A stretch of DNA of 18,192 bases from the NCBI GenBank assembly GCA_023440865.1, contig JAEXRM010000194.1:1-18192 (forward strand), written 5' to 3'. Origin of the DNA: Bacillota bacterium (GTDB taxonomy: Bacteria > Bacillota > Clostridia > DSM-8532). A program made the position numbers and the translations under genes. Shown in pieces: positions 1 through 7,189 of the stretch; position 1 is the first letter of the stretch; every line of letters starts with the position of its first letter. The notes beneath the pieces are model-generated. The model was not told the origin of the DNA. It made no database searches and saw only the letters and a list, made by a program, of their open reading frames with translations.

Positions 1-42
1 CTTGGGCACAGCCGGTCCGCACGGCACGATACCACAGCCATG

Positions 43-98
43 ACGGGACGGCGATCGTCCCGTACGATATCCGTCCCGGAAGGGACGACGGGGAGAGG
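43..98 (+). promoter_or_regulatory. upp leader with alternating hairpin arms and RBS
   Basis: Two perfect stem-loops lie directly before upp. ACGGGACG (43-50) pairs with CGTCCCGT (56-63) across a 5-nt loop, and CGTCCC (72-77) pairs with GGGACG (82-87) across GGAA. All four arms share the same hexamer, so they can also pair in other combinations. The RBS GGGGAGAGG (90-98) follows immediately. A weak promoter candidate, ATGACG (40-45) with a 17-bp spacer and TACGAT (63-68), overlaps the first stem. This may be an attenuator-like or translational switch, but I see no PyrR-binding consensus and no poly-T. Confidence 0.35.
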
Positions 99-103
99 TT
101 TCC

Positions 104-733
104 ATGGAAAACGTATTCATCTTCGACCATCCGCTCATCCAACACAAGGTGTCCCTGCTGCGTGACAAGAACACCAGCTCGAAGGAGTTCCGTGAGCTTG
201 TGTCCGAGATCTCCACCATGATGGGCTTCGAGGTCACCCGCGACATACCGCTGAAGGAAGTGGAGATCGAGACACCCATCGGGCTTGCCCGCACCAAGGT
301 CATGACCGGCAAAAAGCTTGCCTTCGTGCCGATCCTGCGTGCCGGCCTTGGCATGGTCGAGGGACTGCTCAACCTCATCCCCATGGCGCGTGTCGGCCAC
401 ATCGGCCTGTACCGCGACCACGAGACACTCGAACCCGTCGAGTACTATTGCAAGCTCCCGGAAGACGTGAGCGAGCGCGACGTCGTCATCCTCGACCCCA
501 TGCTTGCCACGGGCGGCTCGGCCTGCGATGCCGTCAGGTTCATCAAGAACCGCGGCGTGAAGAACATCAAGTTCGTCTGCCTCATCGCGTCGCCCGAGGG
601 CATCGAGCGCCTGCACCGCGAGCACCCCGATGTCGGCGTGTACTGTGCCGCGGTCGATCAGGGCCTCAATGAGATCGGATACATCATCCCCGGGCTTGGT
701 GACGCCGGCGACCGCCTGTTCGGCACCAAATGA
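104..733 (+). CDS. upp: Uracil phosphoribosyltransferase
   Basis: This cytoplasmic pyrimidine salvage enzyme makes UMP and pyrophosphate from uracil and PRPP. The 209-aa length is normal for bacterial Upp. The PRPP-binding loop is clear at residues 128-141 (VILDPMLATGGSA). The C-terminal uracil-binding segment GYIIPGLGDAGDR is at 192-204, and the N-terminal HPLIQHK block is present. The ATG at 104 is set by the purine-rich RBS GGGGAGAGG at 90-98. It is the first complete gene of the run and is followed after 60 bp by a dCMP deaminase, so two pyrimidine nucleotide enzymes sit together. Nothing in the protein looks abnormal. The hairpin-rich leader before it may regulate it. Confidence 0.96.
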   Translation: MENVFIFDHPLIQHKVSLLRDKNTSSKEFRELVSEISTMMGFEVTRDIPLKEVEIETPIGLARTKVMTGKKLAFVPILRAGLGMVEGLLNLIPMARVGHIGLYRDHETLEPVEYYCKLPEDVSERDVVILDPMLATGGSACDAVRFIKNRGVKNIKFVCLIASPEGIERLHREHPDVGVYCAAVDQGLNEIGYIIPGLGDAGDRLFGTK

Positions 734-793
734 GTTGATCGGTTGACACGGCCGGTTCCCGGGTGCCCCGATCCGGCCGATGCGGGAGAATGC

Positions 794-1282
794 ATGAGCG
801 AGTCCGTCAAGAAGCAAGGCCGTCCTTCCTGGGATGAGTACTTCATGGATATCGTCGATCTGGTCAGCAAGCGTTCCACCTGCCTGCGCAGGCAGGTGGG
901 CGCCCTGATCGTCAAGGACAAGCGCATCCTCACGACCGGTTACAACGGCTCGCCCGTCGGAACCCGCCACTGTCTCGACATGGGGTGCGAACGCGAAAGT
1001 CTCGGCATACCGTCCGGGCAGCGACACGAGATCTGCCGCGCCACGCACGCCGAGCAGAACGCGATCGCGCAGGCGGCCTATTCGGGCACATCCGTCCGGG
1101 GCGGCACCCTCTATGTCACGACGCAGCCCTGCGTGCTGTGCGCGAAGCTGGCCATCAATGCCGGCATCGAAAAAATCGTCTTTCGGGGCGACTATCCGGA
1201 CGAGCTTTCCATGGAGCTGCTCAAGGAGGCGGGTGTCCGCGTCGTGCGGAACGAAGCCCGCGGATCCGCTGTCCAGCCCTGA
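794..1282 (+). CDS. comEB: ComEB-type deoxycytidylate (dCMP) deaminase
   Basis: This enzyme deaminates dCMP to dUMP, supplying thymidylate synthesis. The 162-aa protein has the zinc-dependent cytidine/deoxycytidylate deaminase motifs. HAE is at residues 85-87, with His85 a zinc ligand and Glu87 the proton shuttle, and PCVLC at 112-116 supplies Cys113 and Cys116. The stretch YNGSPVGTRHC (50-60) and Cys65/His78/Cys81 match the dCMP deaminase subgroup rather than cytidine deaminase. I chose the ATG at 794 because GGGAG lies at 784-788; a TTG at 743 is in frame but would add 17 residues unlike the family. It lies between upp and a cell-wall polymer gene, probably in one transcript. It could be called dcd-like or ComEB; no competence genes are nearby. 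Confidence 0.93.
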   Translation: MSESVKKQGRPSWDEYFMDIVDLVSKRSTCLRRQVGALIVKDKRILTTGYNGSPVGTRHCLDMGCERESLGIPSGQRHEICRATHAEQNAIAQAAYSGTSVRGGTLYVTTQPCVLCAKLAINAGIEKIVFRGDYPDELSMELLKEAGVRVVRNEARGSAVQP

Positions 1283-1311
1283 TGTCCCAGCCATTTGGAA
1301 AGGAAACAGGC

Positions 1312-2613
1312 ATGATCACCATTGAGTACGAACACCTGGTTGCCTTTTTCATCGCATTGATCGTCGCTTTCTTTTCCACACCCATCGTCAAGAAGATCGC
1401 GTTCCGGTCCGGTGCGGTCGATGTGCCCAAGGACGCCCGCCGCATGCACAAGAAGCCGATGGCACTGATGGGCGGCCTCGCCGTGATCATCGGATTCACC
1501 GTGTCGGCCGTTTACAGCTTCTCGGTCCGCGACATGCGCGCCTTTCTCGCCATGCTGGGCACCTGGAAGTTCATCGCGCCGTTTCTGGGCGTCCTGCTGA
1601 TCATTGTCATGGGGATCATCGACGACATCACGCCGCTGACGGCGAAAGCCAAGTTCCCGATCCAGTTTGTCGCGGCCATCCTCGTCGCCTCATCGGGAAC
1701 GCGGGTCATGGCCATATCCAAGCCGTTTCAGGCCATCGCCCTGGGCAAGCCGGAGATGATGCTTGTCATCGGCGACATCCTGTCCTATGTCATCACGGTG
1801 CTGTGGATCGTCGGCGTCACAAACGCCATCAACCTCATCGACGGGCTGGACGGCCTGTCGGCCGGTGTCTCCGGCATCGCCACGCTTTCCCTGTTCGTGG
1901 TGGCGGTCGTCAGGGGCCAGCAGGACATCGCGCTGGTGACGATCACGCTGTTTGGCGCCATCATCGGCTTCATTCCCTACAACCTCAATCCGGCGAAGAT
2001 TTTCAGCGGATCCACCGGCGCCTATTTCCTCGGGTTCATGCTCGCGGTCATCTCGGTATCCGGCACGATGAAGTCCGTCACAGCCATCTCGCTCGCCATC
2101 CCGATTCTGGTGCTTGGCCTGCCGCTGTTCGACACGCTGTTCGCCATGACCCGGCGCATTGTCAACGGCCGCCCGATCGGCGAGCCCGACCGCGGCCACA
2201 TCCACCACCGGCTTGTCGACATGGGGCTGTCCCATCGCATGTCGGTCATGGTGCTCTATGTCATCTCCGCGACGCTGGGCCTGGTATCCATCGCGCTCGC
2301 CGACAAGGGCATCCTCATGGCGATCGTGATGGTCGTCCTCATCTTCGTGTTCATCATCGGCGGCGCACGCAATCTCACCGAGATGAGCCACGAGCAGGAC
2401 GCGCATCCCGATCTGCCCAACGTGCGCATCCGCAAGCCGGGGGCGGAGGATGGAAAGCCGGAACCTGCCGAAGGGGCGCCGGGGACGGAGGATGGAAAGC
2501 CGGAAGCGCCGACTCGGGAGGATTCGCCGGAGCCTGCACGGGACGACAATGCGGAGGCAGCCGGTGCCGCCGTTTCCGAGTCCGCCCGGCCCGCCACAAA
2601 GGAGAACAAGTGA
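1312..2613 (+). CDS. tagO: Undecaprenyl-phosphate GlcNAc-1-phosphate transferase (TagO/WecA, MraY family)
   Basis: This polytopic membrane enzyme transfers GlcNAc-1-phosphate from UDP-GlcNAc to undecaprenyl phosphate, the first step for teichoic acids or similar wall polymers. The 433-aa protein shows about ten hydrophobic segments up to residue ~350. Family signatures are the Asp pair IIDD (102-105), NAINLIDGLDG (171-181), GSTGAYFLGF (233-242) and the HIHHR loop (296-300) typical of TagO/WecA rather than MraY. The ATG at 1312 follows AAAGGAAA; an upstream extension would overlap the deaminase gene. The last ~75 residues form a Pro/Glu/Asp-rich, likely disordered tail with an internal repeat. 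The stop overlaps the next ATG by one base, so the transferase and UDP-GlcNAc epimerase are probably translationally coupled. The final polymer cannot be told from this window. Confidence 0.92.
   Translation: MITIEYEHLVAFFIALIVAFFSTPIVKKIAFRSGAVDVPKDARRMHKKPMALMGGLAVIIGFTVSAVYSFSVRDMRAFLAMLGTWKFIAPFLGVLLIIVMGIIDDITPLTAKAKFPIQFVAAILVASSGTRVMAISKPFQAIALGKPEMMLVIGDILSYVITVLWIVGVTNAINLIDGLDGLSAGVSGIATLSLFVVAVVRGQQDIALVTITLFGAIIGFIPYNLNPAKIFSGSTGAYFLGFMLAVISVSGTMKSVTAISLAIPILVLGLPLFDTLFAMTRRIVNGRPIGEPDRGHIHHRLVDMGLSHRMSVMVLYVISATLGLVSIALADKGILMAIVMVVLIFVFIIGGARNLTEMSHEQDAHPDLPNVRIRKPGAEDGKPEPAEGAPGTEDGKPEAPTREDSPEPARDDNAEAAGAAVSESARPATKENK
2444..2505 (+). repeat. Direct repeat within the tagO C-terminal tail
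   Basis: The 20-mer CGGAGGATGGAAAGCCGGAA occurs exactly at 2444-2463 and again at 2486-2505, a period of 42 bp or 14 codons. It encodes two copies of an EDGKPE peptide in the acidic, proline-rich tail. The in-frame period means copy number could change without breaking the frame. Confidence 0.85.
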
Positions 2614-3770
2614 TGACGAACCGTCGCATCAAGGTCATGACCGTTTTCGGCACACGTCCCGAAGCGGTGAAGATGTGCCCGCTCGTGAAGGCCATCGAGG
2701 CGGACAGCCGCATGGATTCGGTTGTTTGCGTCACCGCCCAGCATCGGCAGATGCTCGACCAGGTGCTGGAGATTTTTGCACTCACACCGGATCATGATCT
2801 CAACGTCATGCAGGACCGGCAGACGCTCACCGGCATCACCACCCGTGTCATTGAGGGCCTCGGCGCCGTGCTCGAACGCGAGAAGCCCGACATCGTGCTG
2901 GTCCACGGTGACACGACAACCACCTTCGCAGCCGGACTGGCCGCCTTCTACCACCATGTGAAGGTCGGCCATGTGGAGGCCGGATTGCGGTCGTTCGACA
3001 AGTTCTCGCCGTTTCCCGAGGAAATGAACCGCCGGCTCACCGGCGTGCTCGCCGACCTGCATTTCTCGCCGACTGCCGCAAACCGCGACAATCTGCTGCG
3101 GGAGGGAGTCCCGCAGGAAAGCGTCTTCATCACCGGCAACACCGTCATCGATGCGCTGGCGTCGACGGTCCGGCCGGATTACGCATTCCACGACCCGTTT
3201 CTGTCAACATACGACTTCACCGGCAAGCGCGTCATCCTGGTGACGGCGCACCGCCGGGAGAACCTGGGCGCACCGCTCGAGAACATCTGCCGGGCGCTCT
3301 GCCGGACCCTCGACGCGTTTCCGGACACCGAGCTGGTGTATCCCGTCCACCTGAACCCGGCAGTCCGGGATACCGCTGAGCGCCTGCTCGGCGGACATGC
3401 GCGCGCCCACCTCATCGCACCGGTCGACGTGCAGGACATGCACAACCTCATGGCCCGCGCCCATCTGGTGATGACCGATTCGGGCGGTCTTCAGGAGGAG
3501 GCGCCCTCGCTTGGCAAGCCGGTCCTTGTACTGCGCCGTGAAACCGAGCGTCCCGAAGCGGTCGCCGCCGGTACCGTTCGGCTCGTGGGCGTCGGGGAGC
3601 AGGACATCTGTGATGCCGCCGCCGAGCTGCTTGCGGGCGGCGAGACGTTCGAACGCATGAGCCATGCGGTCAATCCTTATGGGGATGGACATGCCTGTGC
3701 CCGCATCCTCGACGCGCTCGCCTGGTCCTTCGGCCTGTCCGGGACACGTCCGGAGTCTTTCCATGGGTGA
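2613..3770 (+). CDS. mnaA: UDP-N-acetylglucosamine 2-epimerase (non-hydrolysing)
   Basis: It interconverts UDP-GlcNAc and UDP-ManNAc, the ManNAc donor for the linkage unit of wall teichoic acid or related polymers. The 385-aa length is typical. Signatures are FGTRPEAVK (12-20), HGDTTTT (98-104), GHVEAGLRS (119-127), FPEEMNRR (134-141), TAHRREN (211-217), PVHLNP (244-249) and the nucleotide-sugar region DSGGLQEEAPSLGKPVLVLR (289-308) followed by ERPE. The ATG at 2613 shares a base with the tagO stop and has AAAGGAGAA (2598-2606); a GTG one codon earlier is less likely. Adjacency to the GlcNAc-1-P transferase supports a shared wall-polymer role. The gene's 3' end overlaps the next start by 8 bp. 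WecB is the equivalent name in Gram-negative bacteria. Confidence 0.95.
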   Translation: MTNRRIKVMTVFGTRPEAVKMCPLVKAIEADSRMDSVVCVTAQHRQMLDQVLEIFALTPDHDLNVMQDRQTLTGITTRVIEGLGAVLEREKPDIVLVHGDTTTTFAAGLAAFYHHVKVGHVEAGLRSFDKFSPFPEEMNRRLTGVLADLHFSPTAANRDNLLREGVPQESVFITGNTVIDALASTVRPDYAFHDPFLSTYDFTGKRVILVTAHRRENLGAPLENICRALCRTLDAFPDTELVYPVHLNPAVRDTAERLLGGHARAHLIAPVDVQDMHNLMARAHLVMTDSGGLQEEAPSLGKPVLVLRRETERPEAVAAGTVRLVGVGEQDICDAAAELLAGGETFERMSHAVNPYGDGHACARILDALAWSFGLSGTRPESFHG

Positions 3771-4710
3771 TTTTCTCACGCATGTCGTCATGGCCGACAT
3801 GGTGCCGGCCCGCATCGAGAGCCGCCGTATGGTGGAGGGCATCCGATCGATGCCGGACCTGTTCCGGCTTGGCGCCCAGGGGCCCGATCCGCTGTTCTAC
3901 CACCACTGCTTTCCCGGTGACGGCAAGGGCGCGCTCGTGGAGACGGGACATCGCCTGCACGCGCACCGGACCGGCGCTTTTCTTGCGCACGGATTCCGCC
4001 AGCTGTCGCCCGTATCCTGGAGCCCGGCCTGGATGCAGCTTGCCGTCTGGTTGTGCGGCGCCGTCTGTCATTTCCATGCCGACCGGGCGCTGCATCCGTA
4101 TGTCAACGCCGCCACGCACAACTGGATCTGGTCGATGGACGGCATTCCCGTCAAGACCACCCATGACGAGCTGGAGCGGATCCTGGACGTCATCATCTGG
4201 CGCGAGGCGGGGCACGGACCCGCGTTCCGTGTCCGCACGGACCGCATGGTTCCCGGTCCGAAGCCCTGGCCGGATCCGGTCGTGAGCTTCTGGATCACGG
4301 CGCTGTACGAGGTCTACGGCATCCACGCAACGGAAGCGCAGCTCGCCGAGGTCGCGCGCGACTTCCACCGCGGCAACCGCATCCTGTATGACCCGCAGGG
4401 CGTGAAGAAGCGCATGCTGCATTGGATCGACGGTTTGACCGGCGGCGCTTTCCATCCTGCGAAGGTGCCGTACCCCGTGCGGGAGAATCGGGACATCGAC
4501 TGGATGAACACCCGCCATCGCACCTGGTCGCAGCCCGAGCTGCCGGACGTGCGGCGTACCGAATCGGTCGACATGCTGCTTGACAAGGCGGCGGACGCAG
4601 CCGCGAACACCATCAACGGCCTGTTCGCCGTCCTGTTCCGGCAACAGGGCCGCATCGAACCCTGGCTGCCCGATCTTGACTACAACACCGACCTGCCCTG
4701 TGCAGAATGA
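3763..4710 (+). CDS. Zinc-dependent phospholipase C family protein
   Basis: The 315-aa protein resembles the zinc-dependent phospholipase C/S1-P1 nuclease-like family (zn_dep_PLPC type). The evidence is an ordered set of His and Asp residues: His7 in the N-terminal LTH, Asp42 in GAQGPDPLFY (37-46), His63/His66 in GHRLH, the block HFHADRALHPY (103-113), and His134 with Glu136/Glu138 further on. I see no signal peptide, unlike secreted clostridial toxins, so it is probably cytoplasmic and its substrate is unknown. The start at 3763 has GGAG at 3752-3755 and overlaps the mnaA stop; an in-frame start at 3664 would lie deep inside mnaA. Its stop overlaps a possible upstream hslO start. It is likely co-transcribed with wall-polymer genes, but this does not prove a lipid-linked role. 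Confidence 0.8.
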   Translation: MGDFLTHVVMADMVPARIESRRMVEGIRSMPDLFRLGAQGPDPLFYHHCFPGDGKGALVETGHRLHAHRTGAFLAHGFRQLSPVSWSPAWMQLAVWLCGAVCHFHADRALHPYVNAATHNWIWSMDGIPVKTTHDELERILDVIIWREAGHGPAFRVRTDRMVPGPKPWPDPVVSFWITALYEVYGIHATEAQLAEVARDFHRGNRILYDPQGVKKRMLHWIDGLTGGAFHPAKVPYPVRENRDIDWMNTRHRTWSQPELPDVRRTESVDMLLDKAADAAANTINGLFAVLFRQQGRIEPWLPDLDYNTDLPCAE

Positions 4711-4730
4711 ACCGGTTGGAGGGAGTGCCC

Positions 4731-5723
4731 ATGTGTGATTCGCGGTATGATGCCGACTTGAAACAGGACGATCTCACGCTCGCACCCGCTGGCGAGAGCG
4801 GGGCGGCGACGGGCCATGTCCTTCGTTTCCCGAATCCGGGATCCGACCGCATTGTCCGCGCCATTGCAGGCGATGGCGCAATCAGGCTGCTCGCGGCCCG
4901 TACCACGGACACCATCGAAACCGCGCGCGGCAACCACGACCTGCACCCCACACCGTGTGCCGCCCTCGGACGCCTGATCACGGGCGCGGCCCTCATGTCG
5001 TGCACCCTGAAGAATCCCACGGATACGCTGACCCTGCAGATCCGCTCGGAAGGCCCCATCGGCGGCATGATCGCCGTGTCCGACGCGGCCGCGAACGTGC
5101 GCGGCTATGCCTACCACGGGGATGTCGACCTGCCCCCCAACGGGTTGGGCAAGCTCGATGTCGGCGGCGCGGTCGGCAAGGGGACGCTCCATGTCATCAA
5201 GGACCTCGGCCTGAAGGATCCGTACATCGGATCGGTGCCGCTTGTATCCGGTGAGATCGCCGAGGACCTGACCTGGTACCATGCCACGTCGGAGCAGACG
5301 CCCACCGTCATGACGCTGGGGGTCCTGGTGGCACCGGACTGGCGCGTGCTGCAGGCCGGCGGACTCTTCCTGCAGCTGATGCCGGATGCCGCGGAGGAAT
5401 GGGTGTCGCGGCTGGAAGCGATCGTGACCTCGTTGCCGCACGTGACGGCGATGCTTGAAGCGGGGGAGACGCCCGAGTCCATGCTGCTGGAACGGTTCGC
5501 GGCGCTGGAGCCGCGCCTGCTGGACTCTCGGCCGGTTTCCTATGTCTGCAACTGCTCCGAGGAACGGATGCAGCGCAATCTCATCAGCCTGGGACGCAAG
5601 GAGCTTGACGAGTTGTCCGCCGATCCGGACGGCATCGAGCTGCAGTGCCATTTTTGCAGCAAAACCTATCACATGCCGCCGGAGACGGTACGGCATCTGG
5701 CCGACATGGCGACGCGTCCGTGA
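4731..5723 (+). CDS. hslO: Hsp33 redox-regulated chaperonin
   Basis: Hsp33 is a cytoplasmic holdase switched on by oxidation and unfolding, which release zinc from four cysteines. The zinc centre is intact: Cys273 and Cys275 (CNC) plus Cys306 and Cys309 (CHFC). Family blocks include ARTTDTIETARGNH (~55-68), GPIGGMIAVSD, GKLDVGGAVGKG, VIKDLGL and VSGEIAEDLTWYHATSEQ. I chose the ATG at 4731 over 4707 because GGAGGGAG (4718-4725) is correctly spaced. Even so, about 38 residues precede the usual Hsp33 start (near SDRIVRA), giving 330 aa against about 290 normally. The extension is polar and has no signal peptide or recognisable domain. The gene closes the first run; no clear terminator follows. 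Confidence 0.95.
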   Translation: MCDSRYDADLKQDDLTLAPAGESGAATGHVLRFPNPGSDRIVRAIAGDGAIRLLAARTTDTIETARGNHDLHPTPCAALGRLITGAALMSCTLKNPTDTLTLQIRSEGPIGGMIAVSDAAANVRGYAYHGDVDLPPNGLGKLDVGGAVGKGTLHVIKDLGLKDPYIGSVPLVSGEIAEDLTWYHATSEQTPTVMTLGVLVAPDWRVLQAGGLFLQLMPDAAEEWVSRLEAIVTSLPHVTAMLEAGETPESMLLERFAALEPRLLDSRPVSYVCNCSEERMQRNLISLGRKELDELSADPDGIELQCHFCSKTYHMPPETVRHLADMATRP

Positions 5724-5790
5724 CCGGCCTGCCCCCTGTCCCCGCACAGACTTTCCGGGACCGATTCCCGTATGTGACTGATGATTCCTG

Positions 5791-5799
5791 TGGTAATAT
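5791..5799 (+). promoter_or_regulatory. Candidate extended -10 promoter before the TolC-like pair
   Basis: TGG followed by TAATAT (hexamer 5794-5799) gives a TGN-type extended -10 element. The -35 position (about 5771-5776, TATGTG) is poor. It lies in the 161-bp gap between hslO and the first TolC-like gene, about 80 bp before that start. The same TGG-extended -10 arrangement appears before yigZ and tig, which lends some support. Confidence 0.35.
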
Positions 5800-5884
5800 G
5801 TAATCATGATCATTCCGGCATGGCCGCGCATCCCATGATGCCGACCGGCCGCGCCATACATGAATCGAGTCTGGAGGACAGGAC

Positions 5885-7114
5885 ATGAAGGGAAAACATT
5901 GGGCATCCTGGCTGTTGGCCGGTCTGGTCGTGGTGGGCAACGCTCCGACGGTCGCCGCGACCACCGTGCCGCAGACCCCGGCCCCCCCGCCGGCCATCGA
6001 GGGTGCGGCGGTTCCCGCCAACGGGACGGTCGTCCTCACGCGCGCCGCAGCCCGCAAGGAACTGCTGGCGTTGCCTGCCGTCGGGCAGGCCAGCCGGGCG
6101 GAGCAGGATGCGTACGACAATTGGCGCAACGCCGTCGCCCGGGCGGAGCAGCTTGACACTGAGAAGATGAAATTCGAGAATCCCTGGACGGGAAAGACCG
6201 AGACGATCGTCTACAATGATCTCACCCAGATGCGGCTGCGGCAACAGAAGTACATCCTGCCGGACCAGCTGAAGCTGGCCGCGGACATGGCCTCCGCGAC
6301 AACCACCCTCACGATTCTCACGCTCGAGAATGCCCTGGATGGACAGCTGCTGGGCCTGTATGCCGCACAGGAGGATGTTGCGTCCGGAAAGCGCGACCTG
6401 ACGCTTGCCGAGGAAGCACTCGTCCGCACCAAGGCCTTGCTTGCCGCCGGCCGTGTCACGCAGTCGGATGTGGATGACGCCACGCTTGCGGTCCGCAAGG
6501 CGCAGGCCGCCCTGAACGCCTCGCAGCGCACCCTCGAGAACCGCATCCGCAGCTACAACCGGTTCGCGGGAGCTCCCGTGGGCCGTCGCATCTCGGTCTC
6601 CCCGGATGTATCCGGTGTCCTGCCGCTGCTGAACGCGGACGATTATGTGGTGCAGGCGTTGCAGAACCGGATGGAAATCAGGCGCCAGCGCGCGAACATC
6701 CAGCTGCTGGAGCGCACGCTCGAGTCGCTCACGTTCCGGGATCTGCACAAGTTCGATACGGACATCACGTCGGAGTACGCGAAAACCGCACTCGATCTTC
6801 AGAAAGCTCGGCTCGAGCTCACCGAGACGCAACGGGCCATCACCGCTGAGATCCGGGCCGGCATGATCGAGCTGCGCATCGCGCAGCTCGATCTCGAATC
6901 CATGAAGCGTTCGCTGGCCACGCAACGGGAGAAGCTCGCCTCCATGAAGGTGCAGATCGATGCGGGACGTCTCGCGGCCTGGGCTGACGACGCGTTGCAG
7001 TCCGCTGTCGCCTCGCTCGAGAGCGGCGTAAGGACCAGTACGATCTCGCTTGACAACGCGGTGCGCCGTTTTCGACAGGCGGCGGGAACCGGCCCCTCGC
7101 TTGAGGGACGCTGA
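5885..7114 (+). CDS. Exported coiled-coil TolC-like (outer membrane efflux-like) protein 1
   Basis: This 409-aa protein starts with a cleavable signal peptide (MKGKHWASWLL..., hydrophobic to ~20, likely cut near AA/T ~26) followed by a Pro/Ala linker. The rest is almost all amphipathic helix. About residues 180-215 carry a TolC-type helix motif, LLAAGRVTQSDVDDA then a run of Ala/Leu heptads. A second, weaker copy, MKVQIDAGRLAAWADDA, lies at ~353-370. Two such repeats are the layout of the outer membrane efflux protein family. No lipobox cysteine is present, and the protein is shorter than typical TolC (about 430-490 aa). The start at 5885 has GAGGACAGG upstream. Protein 2 follows after 75 bp. 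Export function is unproven, since no pump or adaptor gene is adjacent. Confidence 0.7.
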   Translation: MKGKHWASWLLAGLVVVGNAPTVAATTVPQTPAPPPAIEGAAVPANGTVVLTRAAARKELLALPAVGQASRAEQDAYDNWRNAVARAEQLDTEKMKFENPWTGKTETIVYNDLTQMRLRQQKYILPDQLKLAADMASATTTLTILTLENALDGQLLGLYAAQEDVASGKRDLTLAEEALVRTKALLAAGRVTQSDVDDATLAVRKAQAALNASQRTLENRIRSYNRFAGAPVGRRISVSPDVSGVLPLLNADDYVVQALQNRMEIRRQRANIQLLERTLESLTFRDLHKFDTDITSEYAKTALDLQKARLELTETQRAITAEIRAGMIELRIAQLDLESMKRSLATQREKLASMKVQIDAGRLAAWADDALQSAVASLESGVRTSTISLDNAVRRFRQAAGTGPSLEGR

Positions 7115-7189
7115 CCGTCCGCGGCACATGACCGGTCTGCGATGAGCATATGGCCGACCCGCTGCGGGCACGGCATGAAGGAGAATGAC

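Noticed and set aside
2..43. 3' end of an upstream gene ending in TGA at 41-43
   Set aside because: The frame is open from base 2 but only 13 codons are visible and the residues match no recognisable C terminus.
43..98. PyrR-dependent attenuator before upp
   Set aside because: Hairpins are present, but neither the PyrR binding-loop consensus nor a terminator with T-tract is seen.
743..793. TTG start 17 codons upstream for the dCMP deaminase
   Set aside because: No RBS fits it and the added residues are unlike the family; the ATG at 794 has GGGAG at the right distance.
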